In this document: one piece after another, positions 44,352 to 53,465 of the stretch
How positions within the stretch are numbered: position 1 is the first letter of the stretch
Layout: each line of letters starts with the position of its first letter
From: Hyphomicrobiales bacterium
GTDB lineage: Bacteria; Pseudomonadota; Alphaproteobacteria; Rhizobiales; Rhizobiaceae
DNA length: 64,000 nt
Direction of reading: 5' to 3'
NCBI GenBank assembly: GCA_900469475.1
Contig: UBXG01000009.1
Span: 186,001-250,000, forward strand
Made by a program: the position numbers and the translations under genes
The notes under the pieces: model-generated
The model's input: the letters and a program-made list of their open reading frames with translations, nothing else
The model's database searches: none
Told to the model about the DNA's origin: nothing

Positions 44352-44792
44352 TTATGATGAAGCCGCGTCATATTTGGCCGGCCAGAGTGCCCACTTTATT
44401 GTAAGAACGCTCCCTGGTCCGTGAACGGCTGCAAAGAGCAGCCCTGCCAGGAAAACGAAATGGTCCACGAAGAAGCCGAATTCGGCTTGGTTGCCGGCCC
44501 AGCGTGCCGGACCGTGGAACGAGAATCCGAGGAAGATGACATAAACGGCTGCTACGAGTGCCGCCGGGGTAAACAAGGCACCGGTCAAGAAGGCAATGAC
44601 GAGCAGCACTTCAAGGATCGCAGCACACCACGCAAGGAATAATGGAAACGGGAAACCGGCGGCGGCGATATAGCCGGCGGTCGCGCCCATATCCATGAAT
44701 TTGAACGAGACAGCCATCAAGAAGACGGCAGCGAAGATCAGGCGAGCGGCGAGAATGGCGGCAATCTGCCAAACTGATTGAGCATTTTCCAC
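44352..44792 (-). CDS. DoxX family membrane protein
   Basis: A 146-residue protein with about four membrane helices and the DoxX motif (LAARLIFAAVFLMAVSFKFMDMGATAGYIAAAGFPFPLFLAWCAAILEVLLVIAFLTGALF). It ends HGPGSVLTIKWALWPAKY. DoxX proteins sit in the inner membrane and have been linked with quinone or thiol redox. It is a lone gene here; neighbours do not point to a partner. Confidence 0.85.
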   Translation of the reverse strand: MENAQSVWQIAAILAARLIFAAVFLMAVSFKFMDMGATAGYIAAAGFPFPLFLAWCAAILEVLLVIAFLTGALFTPAALVAAVYVIFLGFSFHGPARWAGNQAEFGFFVDHFVFLAGLLFAAVHGPGSVLTIKWALWPAKYDAASS

Positions 44793-45302
44793 GATATTCC
44801 TCCAGATTGAAGCTGTTGATGCTCCAAGGACGACCGACAGAAGGCGATTCCGACAAGCGGAAGAAAATTATTTTGATGGTGCAACCGCCGGCGGACAACG
44901 AAACTGATCGAAGCCGTTTTCGTCAGCTTAGCGCCCCACATTCCGCCGCAAGCCAGGATTGAACCTTACAGAGACGAGCCTGCAAAGATTGCCCCTCTTC
45001 GCCGCCTATGCGGCAAGAGTCACCCCAGGCTCAGACCCTGCGACATTTTCGCAAGACCGCTTGTTACGAATTCGGGATTGAGAGAGGATGCGCCGCGTAC
45101 GCGCTACCTATCGCGGCGCCGCAAAAACTAGCCAGCCAACTATGAAAATCTCGTTAACCAAACTTGCTGCAGAACAACGCACCTCATATATGGACGTCGG
45201 CTTGGCGTGAGGGCGAACAAGCGGCGGCGGATTTCGTTGCCGTCCCGTCAAAATCATTTCACAATCAAACCGTAATGGAATTGCACGCAGAGGAACGATT
45301 TG
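44793..45302. other. Intergenic region between DoxX and ProQ/FinO-like genes
   Basis: About 510 bp without a supported gene. It should hold the divergent promoters. A hairpin with an 8-bp stem (GCGCCGCG / CGCGGCGC, 45090-45119) is followed by CGCAAAAACT and could end a short transcript. A small RNA gene is possible given the size, but nothing specific is recognised. A minus-strand open frame from 45108 onward is judged a shadow of the ProQ-like gene. Confidence 0.4.
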
Positions 45303-45779
45303 ATGGAAGAACCCTGGACGACCAATCGCGAGCCGATCGTGGCGACGGAGCTCGACATCAAGAAGGCGGCTGCGATCAACACGCTCCTGCTTCACCCCAT
45401 CGGCATTCTGCCCGTCAAAGCCGGTGATCCAATTCGTCCCTTTGCGCTGGGTCTCTGGAATGAATTCCGTCCGCTTTTGAAGCCTGATGTGCCAGTCATG
45501 TCGCTTCGTCGCGCCACCAGCGCGTTTCTGCATTCCAAGCGATACTATCATGCCTGTGCTCAATTGGACTCCATGCGGCACGATCTCGCCGGCAATCCCG
45601 TCGAGCCGCTTTCGGCAGAGGACAGGCTTGCCGCGCAGCAGCGCCTGATCGCGCTGCGTCAAACACACGCCAAGGCGGCAGCTCAGCGCGAAGAGCCGCC
45701 TCCGCCGCCGGTAGTGAACAAAGCAGAACTCATTAGAGCCTCCCTGCTGGGTAGACGATCCGACCGCGCCGCTCGCTGA
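45303..45779 (+). CDS. ProQ/FinO-domain RNA-binding protein
   Basis: A 158-residue protein with a ProQ/FinO-like core. LLHPIGILPVKAGDPIRPFALGLWNEFRPLL is followed by SLRRATSAFLHSKRYYHACAQLDSMRHDLAGNPVEPLSAEDRLAAQQRL, which matches the family pattern of a Tyr-rich helix, an R-x-DL-x-G turn and a closing helix. A low-complexity tail with PPPPP and basic residues follows. Members bind structured RNAs as chaperones. AGAGGAACG precedes the ATG at 45303; a TTG directly before it is also possible. No partner RNA is evident. Confidence 0.7.
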   Translation: MEEPWTTNREPIVATELDIKKAAAINTLLLHPIGILPVKAGDPIRPFALGLWNEFRPLLKPDVPVMSLRRATSAFLHSKRYYHACAQLDSMRHDLAGNPVEPLSAEDRLAAQQRLIALRQTHAKAAAQREEPPPPPVVNKAELIRASLLGRRSDRAAR

Positions 45780-45786
45780 CGCACCT

Positions 45787-45798
45787 GAGGCGCGCCTC
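45787..45798 (+). terminator. Short terminator hairpin after ProQ/FinO-like gene
   Basis: GAGGCGCGCCTC is a 12-bp palindrome 8 bp past the stop, followed by CTATATTTTCTCATTTTATT, a T-rich tract. It is a plausible intrinsic terminator. Confidence 0.5.
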
Positions 45799-45948
45799 CT
45801 ATATTTTCTCATTTTATTGCCGAGAGACCGCAATGGAAGCGCCGTTCGTTCTTCCGTTAGGGTAGGGCACCGTGTTCGCCGCACGGCCGCCTTTCTAGAT
45901 AACATTTGCCAAATCTCACCTGCTCGACAGAGTAGATGATTCCCCTGG

Positions 45949-46107
45949 CTATTCGCGCCCCTTTGGGTTTGAAGAGCGGTCACATCGTGCCATGGGACAA
46001 GCTCGATGTGACGGATCCCGGCCATCTGAAGCTGAAATGCACCGTCGCGGAGCTCGACGCGAGGCCTCGATGAGCATGCGCATTGCCTCCTGATGATGTC
46101 TACGCAT
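45949..46107 (-). pseudogene. Possible frameshifted small gene remnant
   Basis: On the minus strand an ATG at 46107 with AAGGAG upstream reads MRRHHQEAMRMLIEAS. After that this frame loses protein character, whereas another frame continues with RVELRDGAFQLQMAGIRHIELVPWHDVTAL, which looks coding. A single-base shift near 46060 would join them into one small protein of about 50-60 residues. I do not recognise a family, and GC-rich shadow reading could explain it. Apart from this, the 450-bp gap 45780-46228 shows no gene; it also has a TCACATCG/CGATGTGA hairpin. Confidence 0.25.
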
Positions 46108-46228
46108 GATCTCCTTCCGCTTCAGATTGCCTGGCAAACGATATAACCGGACCCCAGACTAGGAATATCGATTGGTTAAGAGCGAATAATGCGCTAACTT
46201 AGCGTTGCAGAATATTTGGATTGCCAAG

Positions 46229-47062
46229 ATGTTTGACGCCAAGAAATTCATGTTGTCTGGATTATCATCTGCTGTTGGCAGGTTTCATAAGAATAAGACT
46301 CTGCAAAAAGCTATTTTCAACGCCATTCGCCTGAACAGAGCGGAAGTAGCCGACATCATACTGGACGACAATGCCAGGTTCCTCAGCTATTGCCTGGCCA
46401 GGCGAAGCTGGTCCCACGCGCAGATCATGCAGGATCTCTGGGTCTGTTTCGAGCTGGCAGAGAAAAGAAACGGATTTTTCGTGGAATTCGGCTCGACCAA
46501 TGGCTTGAAGAATAGCAACAGCTGGCTCCTTGAAAAGAAGTTCGGCTGGAATGGGATCCTCGCCGAGCCGAACCCGATCTGGCATTCCGATCTGGCGGCC
46601 AACAGATCCGCCTCCATCGAGCATCGATGCGTATCATCGAGTTCCGGCGCAACAGTCAAGTTCATCGTTACGGATGAAACTGACCCGGAATTGAGCTCCA
46701 TTGCAGATTTTTCTCAGGGAGATCATTTTTCCGGCGTTCGCAGTCAGGGGAGACAGATCGAGGTAGAGACCATATCGCTGGACGACCTGCTTGATACCTA
46801 CAACGCGCCAACCGTCATCGACTACTTTTCGATAGATACGGAAGGCAGTGAGCTGGACATACTTTCTGCCTATAGTTTCAGCCGTGAATTTCAGCTCATT
46901 TCCGTGGAGAATAATCCCAAGACCGAAACGGCGATCCAGACGCTCCTTGAGGGCAAGGGATACAGGCGCGTATTTCCGCAGTTCTCGCAATGGGACGGCT
47001 GGTATGTTTCGCGGAAACTCAGAAGCGGAGAAACGCCCCAAATTATGGCGCCTGAATCCTGA
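46229..47062 (+). CDS. FkbM-family methyltransferase
   Basis: A protein of about 277 residues with the FkbM methyltransferase domain: FFVEFGSTNGLKNSNSWLLEKKFGWNGILAEPNP for SAM binding, then VETISLDDLL and VIDYFSIDTEGSELDIL. These enzymes O-methylate sugars or other hydroxyls. ATG 46229 is used; a TTG at 46205 adds eight residues, and neither has a strong ribosome site. It is the left-most recognised gene of the polysaccharide locus and may modify the polymer. Confidence 0.85.
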   Translation: MFDAKKFMLSGLSSAVGRFHKNKTLQKAIFNAIRLNRAEVADIILDDNARFLSYCLARRSWSHAQIMQDLWVCFELAEKRNGFFVEFGSTNGLKNSNSWLLEKKFGWNGILAEPNPIWHSDLAANRSASIEHRCVSSSSGATVKFIVTDETDPELSSIADFSQGDHFSGVRSQGRQIEVETISLDDLLDTYNAPTVIDYFSIDTEGSELDILSAYSFSREFQLISVENNPKTETAIQTLLEGKGYRRVFPQFSQWDGWYVSRKLRSGETPQIMAPES

Positions 47063-47119
47063 GCGACGCACGGCCTCCCTTGCGAAACAAAGGCACAGAC
47101 CATCAGCGCGGCTTTTCTT

Positions 47120-47536
47120 TCAGTCCGGCATCCCGGGGCGAGCTTTGTCGACACCTCCGCGCTCAGCTTTCGCAGAAAGCCTTGCATCCGAATGGGCTTG
47201 AAAGAGGTTGTTGGTGAAGAGGTCCGACCCATTCCTCGAGTTCGACCTGCCGATATCTCGTCCGAGCACTTTTACATAGATGACGTAAAGTAACATGCGC
47301 GGAAAAATATACCCAGCCTCGAGCACAGCAGCCAGAATAAAAGACCATGCTAAAATGTCGAGTGCAGAGCTACCAGAGCCGATATTGGAAAGTGCGTAGC
47401 CGACCATCACAATGAGCACGATGATCGTAAAAAGCAGAATTGGTACTCTTAGGGCACATAAAGCCCCGACTACGAAAGAGACAATGAGACCCCAAGCCAT
47501 CAAACGTCTAGCTCCGAGTAGTTCATCTACGATCAA
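47120..47536 (-). CDS. Hypothetical membrane protein (138 aa)
   Basis: A 138-residue protein with about three hydrophobic helices (MAWGLIVSFVVGALCAL, ILLFTIIVLIVMVGYAL, AWSFILAAVLEAGYIFPRMLLYVIYVKVLG) and a polar basic C-terminal tail. Family not recognised. Its location between the FkbM gene and the ExoF-like gene suggests an envelope role. The first codons MIVDELLGARRL have no strong ribosome site. Confidence 0.5.
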   Translation of the reverse strand: MIVDELLGARRLMAWGLIVSFVVGALCALRVPILLFTIIVLIVMVGYALSNIGSGSSALDILAWSFILAAVLEAGYIFPRMLLYVIYVKVLGRDIGRSNSRNGSDLFTNNLFQAHSDARLSAKAERGGVDKARPGMPD

Positions 47537-47771
47537 AAATAATACCTATTCATAGTATCCGTGATCTGTGCCTCTGGGACAAGTCGAATATTTCCAGCTT
47601 ATGCGGTTATACGCCCAATTTTCAGAGAAAGACTGACGACGAGAGCGAAATTACTACTCTGAGATGATTATTGGCTGCGATCTATACCCGCAAAATGCGA
47701 AAACCGTTCTAAAAGCATCCTCTGCTTGCAGGCCTTTTGGATTTGCCCGAATCTACGGAACCGTCTTGTCA

Positions 47772-49106
47772 TCACGGGGACAATGCCGGGCCTAACCCAT
47801 TGTCTGTCGTTTGAGTCAGCGCCTGCGGCTTTTCATCTTCGACGCGAATGACATCGCCGGGCGCGACCGGGTCATTGTCGCTCGCAGGCATGCTATGTAA
47901 GCTGCCGTCGACGATACGATCTATCGTGGTCTTGAGCGTGCGTCGCGGATCCTCGCTTGCCAGACTTGCCGCAGCCGCGGGGGCACGCGCTTGAATATTG
48001 TCGAGCAGAGCTTGGGTCGTTGCTGACTTCTCTCTGTTGGCTGCGAGGCGATCGCGCACATCTGCCGCCTCGGTCAATGCCTGCGTACGATAGCGATTGC
48101 TGACATCGGCAATATCGCCATCCGCCTTCGCGATGTCCTGCCGTGCCTTGAGATTGGCAAGTGCCACGTCAAGATTCTGGCTTTCGAGCTGGGCCAGGTT
48201 CTGATTGGCGTTAAGCTCGCGCGATGACACGGTCAACCCCTGGGAGATCAGCTTGTTGACCGTTCCGACATCCTTGTTGGCGAGTTCTATTTGCTTTGCA
48301 AGCGAAGCGGCCTTCGAGGTGAGAGCTTCGATCTGATTGCTGGCGAGAAGCTTTGCCTGGTTCAGCGCATCGGTCTCGGTGCGCAAGGAGCGCTGTCGCG
48401 TATCGAACAAATCCTGCTCTTCGTCCATCATGCGGGCGATAAGCGGATCGTCTGCACGCTGCATCAACTCCGGCGGAAAGCTGATCGAGGGCCTGTTGTC
48501 GATGACGGCGTCCAGACGCGCCTGCCGCGCCAGAAGGCTGAGCCGCTCGACATCCAAAGAGCGCAGATCACCTCGGGCCACCACGGCGTCTCGCTGCAGA
48601 CCGACAAGCGTCGGGTCAGTGACACCGAATGTCCCTCCGGCCATGCTGAGGGCCTGAATGACCGTAAGGCCAGGACTGTAATCATAACGCCCGGGCTTGG
48701 CCACCAGACCGGTCAGGAAGAATGGCCGGTATTGCGCCACCTCCACCGAGGCGTTGGGACGCTTTTGCATGCCGACCTGTGTCTTCAACCGCTCGCCAAT
48801 GCTCTCGGCGACCTGCTCGGAAGTCATGCCGGCTGCCGGCACGGTCCCGATGATAGGCAGCGACAGGTTACCCGACGCCGATATGACAAATTCGCCGGTC
48901 AGCGGCTCCCATTCGACAGCGGAGCCGGCCATCGGGCGCCATTCATATACGCGTATGCGCAACTTGTCCTGCGGGCCGAGAATATAGTCATCCGCATGAG
49001 CGCTCGACATCCCCAGCACGAAAGTCATGCCGACCGCAGCCAGAATAGGCAACCGATACACAAAACGCCGATTAATTTCGCCGGTCACCGACTTATTCAG
49101 CTCCAT
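47772..49106 (-). CDS. Polysaccharide export protein, ExoF-like (OPX family)
   Basis: A 444-residue protein from ATG 49106 with AGGAGTGGAAGCC upstream; 49220 would add 38 residues into the next gene. It has a signal peptide, then the Poly_export domain (DDYILGPQDKLRIRVYEW...GEFVISASGNLSLPIIGTVPAAGMTSEQVAESI) and SLBB-like sequence (FFLTGLVAKPGRYDYSPGLTVIQALSMAGG). A long C-terminal coiled coil (about residues 240-385) follows. It would span the periplasm in EPS export, with a Wzz-type partner. It is the last gene of the minus-strand EPS operon that begins at 51460. Confidence 0.88.
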   Translation of the reverse strand: MELNKSVTGEINRRFVYRLPILAAVGMTFVLGMSSAHADDYILGPQDKLRIRVYEWRPMAGSAVEWEPLTGEFVISASGNLSLPIIGTVPAAGMTSEQVAESIGERLKTQVGMQKRPNASVEVAQYRPFFLTGLVAKPGRYDYSPGLTVIQALSMAGGTFGVTDPTLVGLQRDAVVARGDLRSLDVERLSLLARQARLDAVIDNRPSISFPPELMQRADDPLIARMMDEEQDLFDTRQRSLRTETDALNQAKLLASNQIEALTSKAASLAKQIELANKDVGTVNKLISQGLTVSSRELNANQNLAQLESQNLDVALANLKARQDIAKADGDIADVSNRYRTQALTEAADVRDRLAANREKSATTQALLDNIQARAPAAAASLASEDPRRTLKTTIDRIVDGSLHSMPASDNDPVAPGDVIRVEDEKPQALTQTTDNGLGPALSP

Positions 49107-49164
49107 GGCTTCCACTCCTATTCGAGGGTGAAGGCGCCTCATTGGTGCCGCCCTCCGACAATAC

Positions 49165-50274
49165 TTAGCCATGAACGACCTTAGGCTGCCCGCCGGTCGA
49201 TCTGTTGACGAAGGACGCAAATCTTCTCATGAAGATTTCCGTTCTGAATTCCGCGGCACGCGCGACGGCGTCACCCGGACGAAGATCCATACGCTCGAGA
49301 TGCTCGACTGCCTCGATCAATGCATCGACAGTCTGGGTGTCGAAAAAGATCCCCGTCTTTCCGGCAACGACGGTTTCGGTTGCCCCTCCGCGATTGAACG
49401 CAATAACCGGCCGACCGCTCGCCATTGCTTCGACCGGCACGATCCCAAAATCCTCTTCACCCGGGAAAACCAACGCCCTACAGCGCGCATATTGCTCTTG
49501 CAGAACCCGAAACGGCTGCGGCCCCATCATCGTTACCGTGGGCCCCGCCATTTTCTGCAATCGTTCCAGCATTTCGCCGCCGCCGATGACGACAAGCTTC
49601 GCCTTCATCCGGTTGAATGCCTCTACGGCAAGGTCGGGTCGCTTATAGCTGACGAGTTCGCCGACCATTAGATAATGATCGCCGACCTCCGACCGGGGCA
49701 CAGGGTGAAATGCAGAGGTATCGACCGGCGGGTGGATGATTTCGGCATCTCGCCGGTAGTAGCTCTTGATACGTCGCGCAACGGTGAGCGAATTTGCAGC
49801 AAAATCATCGACGCGATTGGCGGTCGCCACGTCCCATGTTCTTAGATAATGCGCGAGCGGCGGCATCATCAGGCGGGTCATGAGGCCGGAACTATCATAA
49901 TAGCTATTATACATGTTCCAGATATACCTCATCGGTGAATGGCAATAACACACATGCAGAGCCGTCGAATTGGGTATTATTCCCTTGGCCGGCCCGGATT
50001 CGCTGCTGATAACAAGATCATATTCATTCAGATTCACCTGCTCGAGCGCCATGGGCATCAACGGGAGATATCTCTTGTACATCCGCTTCGCATAGGGAAG
50101 CCGATCTATGAAAGTCGTATAGACACGATGCTTCTTGATGACGTCGGAGATGGCCGAGGGATCATAGACATGCGTAAAGATATCGGCACCGGGGTACATC
50201 CGGCAGAGGGCCTCCAGAACCTTTTCCCCCCCACGCATTCCAACCAACCAGTAATGTATGATTGCGACACGCAT
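49165..50274 (-). CDS. Glycosyltransferase family 4
   Basis: A protein of about 369 residues with the GT-B retaining fold. The N-lobe begins MRVAIIHYWLVGMRGGEKVLEAL and the C-lobe has GELVSYKRPDLAVEAFNRMKA and the nucleotide-sugar EX7E motif GEEDFGIVPVEAMASGRPVIAF. It is similar to WbaZ-type mannosyl transferases. It adds a sugar to the lipid-linked EPS repeat at the inner face of the membrane. ATG 50274 (MRVAII) is preferred over 50286. The gene precedes the ExoF-like gene on the minus strand. Confidence 0.88.
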   Translation of the reverse strand: MRVAIIHYWLVGMRGGEKVLEALCRMYPGADIFTHVYDPSAISDVIKKHRVYTTFIDRLPYAKRMYKRYLPLMPMALEQVNLNEYDLVISSESGPAKGIIPNSTALHVCYCHSPMRYIWNMYNSYYDSSGLMTRLMMPPLAHYLRTWDVATANRVDDFAANSLTVARRIKSYYRRDAEIIHPPVDTSAFHPVPRSEVGDHYLMVGELVSYKRPDLAVEAFNRMKAKLVVIGGGEMLERLQKMAGPTVTMMGPQPFRVLQEQYARCRALVFPGEEDFGIVPVEAMASGRPVIAFNRGGATETVVAGKTGIFFDTQTVDALIEAVEHLERMDLRPGDAVARAAEFRTEIFMRRFASFVNRSTGGQPKVVHG

Positions 50275-50326
50275 GAAGTACCCCATGAACCGAACAGTTA
50301 AACTATATTCAATGTATAGTCTGGAG

Positions 50327-51460
50327 TTATACTGATTTATTCAGCCGCTCCGATATATTCAGGCTTCGCGCTTTGACATCCGTTGCACTTTTCTGCCGGA
50401 ACGTGTGCCGGGAAGGCTGAGCCGTATCGGAATTCAGCCATTTATACGGGCTTATGCTTTCACTATGACGCTCGATGAAAGCCCGCATATCAGCTTCCAA
50501 CTGGCTCGCTGATGTCTGAGCGCCAGGCGGTGACCGCCTGCGGCTCATTTCCCCGAACCAGCTCTCGACCTGACGCAACCAGAAAACCGGTGTAGGTGTG
50601 AAATGCAGGTGATAGCGGGGGCGATGCATCAGCCAGGACTGAACCAATGAGTTCTTATGCACCTCGCTATTGTCCAAAATGATGTGAATATCGATCTCGG
50701 GCCGGGCGCTCGCATCAATCTGTTTGAGAAATTCCAGAAACTCGCCGGCGCCATGCTGCTTGTGATATCTATCGATTACAAAACCGCAAACAATATCGAG
50801 GGCGCCGACCAGCGAGACGGTCCCTTGCCAAGGTGCGGGATGGGCCTGACCTTCGCTCCCCGAGCGGTTTGACGACCCCACGGATCGCTCGTCGTCAAGC
50901 TTCTGAAGAAGGCCGCGCTCGTTGACACCCAACACCAGCGCGCGATTGGGCGGAGACATGTAAAGTCCAAGAATATCAATGACCTTATCGATGAAAAGCG
51001 GATCAGTTGAGAGCTTGAATGTCTGCATGCGATGCGGCTGAAGACCGAAAGCCGCCCATATGCGCCGAATTGTCGTATGCGAAAATCCGGTCGCCGCCGC
51101 CATGGAACGGATCGACCAATGGGTAGCGTCGGGCGTGGATTGAAGAGTGCGCTCAATAATGGCCGCAATCTGTTCGTCATCGATCGTGCGCGGCCGACCC
51201 GGCCGCTCCTGATCGAGAAGCCCGTCTGTACGATTTTTCAAGAAGCGCCGCCGCCACTTGCCGACGGTGTTTTCATGGATTCCAAGCTTCGCCGCCACGG
51301 CCTTGCTGGTCATGCCATCTGCGCAGTAAAGGATGATCTGGCATCGTTCGGCCATAGCGCGCGCTGCCGCCCGACGCCGATGCACTTGCAGCTCCAGATA
51401 ATCTCGCTCTTCCTTACTCAAAACCAAGGGCTCTGTGGGCCGTCCGGTCGCATTTGCCAT
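50327..51460 (-). CDS. Degenerate IS630-type transposase-derived protein
   Basis: A 377-residue protein of the IS630 family. An HTH half (KAVAAKLGIHENTVGKWRRRFL, TGFSHTTIRRIWAAFGLQPHRMQTFKLS) is followed by a DDE domain. The usual VDEKxxIQ first Asp is Asn180 (LVLGVNERGLLQ). The second Asp263 (IILDNSEVHK) and the Glu299 (LRQVESWFGE) remain, but the linking region is highly diverged. The frame is intact. No matching inverted repeats are seen at its flanks, and it heads the minus-strand EPS operon. This suggests an immobile, possibly domesticated, DNA-binding protein rather than a live element. Confidence 0.8.
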   Translation of the reverse strand: MANATGRPTEPLVLSKEERDYLELQVHRRRAAARAMAERCQIILYCADGMTSKAVAAKLGIHENTVGKWRRRFLKNRTDGLLDQERPGRPRTIDDEQIAAIIERTLQSTPDATHWSIRSMAAATGFSHTTIRRIWAAFGLQPHRMQTFKLSTDPLFIDKVIDILGLYMSPPNRALVLGVNERGLLQKLDDERSVGSSNRSGSEGQAHPAPWQGTVSLVGALDIVCGFVIDRYHKQHGAGEFLEFLKQIDASARPEIDIHIILDNSEVHKNSLVQSWLMHRPRYHLHFTPTPVFWLRQVESWFGEMSRRRSPPGAQTSASQLEADMRAFIERHSESISPYKWLNSDTAQPSRHTFRQKSATDVKARSLNISERLNKSV

Positions 51461-51495
51461 CGCTAAGCTCCCTGCCAACAAGTACTCACTAAATA

Positions 51496-51512
51496 ACTCG
51501 AACTTATGTTCC
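51496..51512. repeat. Shared EPS promoter motif, copy 1
   Basis: ACTCGAACTTATGTTCC lies 36 bp upstream of the IS630-like gene in the AT-rich divergent region before the ExoY-like gene. It matches 15 of 17 positions of copy 3 at 63512-63528. The whole 302-bp region 51461-51762 has no gene and is rich in TATATA runs. Confidence 0.5.
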
Positions 51513-51590
51513 GGTCACCATTCACACAACCAAATATATATAGAGACGATAACCGCCGTATATATTAAGATATACAAAAATAAGTTGTGT

Positions 51591-51606
51591 AATAACTCGA
51601 ATTTAT
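51591..51606. repeat. Shared EPS promoter motif, partial copy 2
   Basis: AATAACTCGAATTTAT repeats the left 16 bases around copy 1 (AATAACTCGAACTTAT at 51492-51507) with one change, exactly 99 bp away. The TGTTCC half is missing here. Confidence 0.45.
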
Positions 51607-51762
51607 CGGAAATAACGCACATATATTGCAGAGCAACAAAGACATTGTCAAATTATTTATTATTTGTTAATCTCAAACTACATTCGATCGCGGCGCGGGA
51701 CAGCGCCTTTCTAAACATTGCTGACGACATTTCTTTGTTTCTTCCGAATGCGGGGCAAGCTG

Positions 51763-52476
51763 ATGAGGGAAATTAACGTTAGACGTGAGCTCGATACACT
51801 GGGCGATCTGGGAACGCGTCGCCGCAGCGGCACGTCCATTCGTCGGGCAAACAACAGAACTCCAACCTCCAGCACGACCAAGCGTTGCGTTGATGCCACC
51901 CTGGCCGGGATAGCATTGGTTGTATTGGCGCCAATGATTGTCATGGTCGTGGCTATTCTTTTGGTAACGCAGGGACGACCGATCTTCCATTCGCATCGAC
52001 GCGTTGGCAAAAATGGGGTCCTGTTTCCCTGCCTCAAATTCAGAACGATGGTCAAAAATGGCGAGGAAGTTTTAGCCCAGCATCTTGATGCCAATCCTGC
52101 TCTCAGGGCCGAGTGGAACGCGACGCGCAAGCTCAAGGACGACCCGCGCGTCACGCAATTCGGCAGGCTGCTGCGCAAAAACAGCATCGATGAAATTCCC
52201 CAGCTTTTCAATGTGATACGGGGAGAAATGAGCCTTGTCGGGCCACGGCCGATCGTCGCAAGTGAAGCCGAGTTGTATGGGGCACATTTTGCCGACTATA
52301 TCCGTGTCAGGCCCGGCCTGACAGGCCTTTGGCAGGTCAGCGGCCGTAGCGACACCAGCTATGATACGCGCATCGCACTTGATGTGCGCTATATTGCTGA
52401 ACAGAGCCTATGGGGCGACGTCGTGATCATGGTCAAGACCATTCCGGCCGTCTTGTCGTCTCGGGGCAGCTACTGA
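51763..52476 (+). CDS. Sugar transferase, ExoY-like (undecaprenyl-phosphate priming)
   Basis: A protein of about 237 residues of the bacterial sugar-transferase (WbaP/ExoY) family. One membrane segment (CVDATLAGIALVVLAPMIVMVVAILLV) is followed by the catalytic core: KFRTMVKNGEE, DDPRVTQFGRLLRKNSIDEIPQLFNVIRGEMSLVGPRP and RPGLTGLWQVSGRS. It transfers a sugar-1-phosphate to undecaprenyl phosphate, the first step of EPS repeat assembly. ATG 51763 has GGGG upstream; 51748 and 51718 are open alternatives. It starts the plus-strand operon, opposite the IS630-like gene. Confidence 0.9.
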   Translation: MREINVRRELDTLGDLGTRRRSGTSIRRANNRTPTSSTTKRCVDATLAGIALVVLAPMIVMVVAILLVTQGRPIFHSHRRVGKNGVLFPCLKFRTMVKNGEEVLAQHLDANPALRAEWNATRKLKDDPRVTQFGRLLRKNSIDEIPQLFNVIRGEMSLVGPRPIVASEAELYGAHFADYIRVRPGLTGLWQVSGRSDTSYDTRIALDVRYIAEQSLWGDVVIMVKTIPAVLSSRGSY

Positions 52477-52632
52477 TCAGGCTGCCTCGGATGCATATTA
52501 CATGCGATTGCATACGAGCTGCGTAAGCTTCCATTTTCGTAAGCTGCAGCTGCCAAACGACCCAGTATAGATTTCCAGAACCTCCGCGGCAGTCGACAGG
52601 AGGTATAAACTCCTGGCAGGGAAGGGTTAGCT

Positions 52633-53325
52633 TTGCACGATATTTATCTCACCGACCAATATGCCGAACTGAACCCAACGTGGCACGAGGAGGATTCCCC
52701 GTGGAAAGCACATCAGATCGAAGCGATTATTCGCAAAAATCGGCTGAACTTCGATACACTTTGCGAAGTCGGCTGCGGTACGGGTGAAATCCTCCTGAAT
52801 CTGTCGCGCTCCTTTCCAAAGGCACATTTTACCGGCTATGAGATTTCCCCCCACGCCTATCAAAGAGCAAAGACGAAGGAAACCAGCCGCGTTTCCTTTC
52901 AACTGAGCGATATACTTGAGGAGAAGGATAGTACTTTTGACGTCGTCGTCATTGCCGACGTGATCGAGCATGTCGAAGACTATATTTCCTTCATCAAGGG
53001 GCTGCGCTCTTGCGGTCGCTACAAGATCTTCCATATCCCGCTCGACCTTTCCGTGCAGTCCGTCCTGCGTGCTTGGCCGATCGCGAATTTGCGCGATAAT
53101 GTCGGGCATCTACATTATTTCTTCAAGGATACGGCGCTTGCTACCCTGCGGGGCTGCGGCTACTCCGTTATCGACTATGCGTATACTGCAAGCCGCCTGG
53201 AATTACCCAATCAGGCTTTCAGCAGTACATTGATGCGGCTGCCGCGCAGGCTGCTTTATTCGATTCATCCGGATTTGGCAGTGCGAATCCTTGGCGGCTA
53301 CTCTCTTCTCGTTCTTGCAGAGTAG
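52633..53325 (+). CDS. Class I SAM-dependent methyltransferase
   Basis: A 230-residue protein starting at TTG 52633, preceded by CAGGGAAGGG. The SAM motif LCEVGCGTGEILLNLS is near residues 43-58, followed by DVVVIADVIEHVEDY (motif II/III of the Methyltransf_23 class). It probably methylates an EPS sugar or lipid intermediate. It lies between the ExoY-like and Wzy-like genes on the same strand, about 155 bp after the ExoY-like stop. Its target is unknown. Confidence 0.8.
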   Translation: MHDIYLTDQYAELNPTWHEEDSPWKAHQIEAIIRKNRLNFDTLCEVGCGTGEILLNLSRSFPKAHFTGYEISPHAYQRAKTKETSRVSFQLSDILEEKDSTFDVVVIADVIEHVEDYISFIKGLRSCGRYKIFHIPLDLSVQSVLRAWPIANLRDNVGHLHYFFKDTALATLRGCGYSVIDYAYTASRLELPNQAFSSTLMRLPRRLLYSIHPDLAVRILGGYSLLVLAE

Positions 53326-53465
53326 TCATCCATGGCATCAGCGCAAACCCATGCCGACGCCCGCGATGCGGCAGATTTGCAGCTTCGCCCCGACGTCTCC
53401 GCCTCGCGCGGCGCCTCGAACCGCAACGCTGTCCAGCGTCGATCTCGTCGCCGCGAGGCTCTGCC

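Noticed and set aside
44920..45060. A tRNA-like GGTTCAATCC segment on the minus strand
   Set aside because: No acceptor stem, D-arm or anticodon arm can be drawn around it.
45108..46025. A 305-codon minus-strand open frame over the ProQ/FinO-like gene
   Set aside because: It lies antisense to a gene with good family motifs and a ribosome site. Only its first about 40 residues look coding, and these are treated as a possible remnant.
50280..51540. Terminal inverted repeats for the IS630-like gene
   Set aside because: The sequences flanking each side were compared by eye and share no convincing inverted match.
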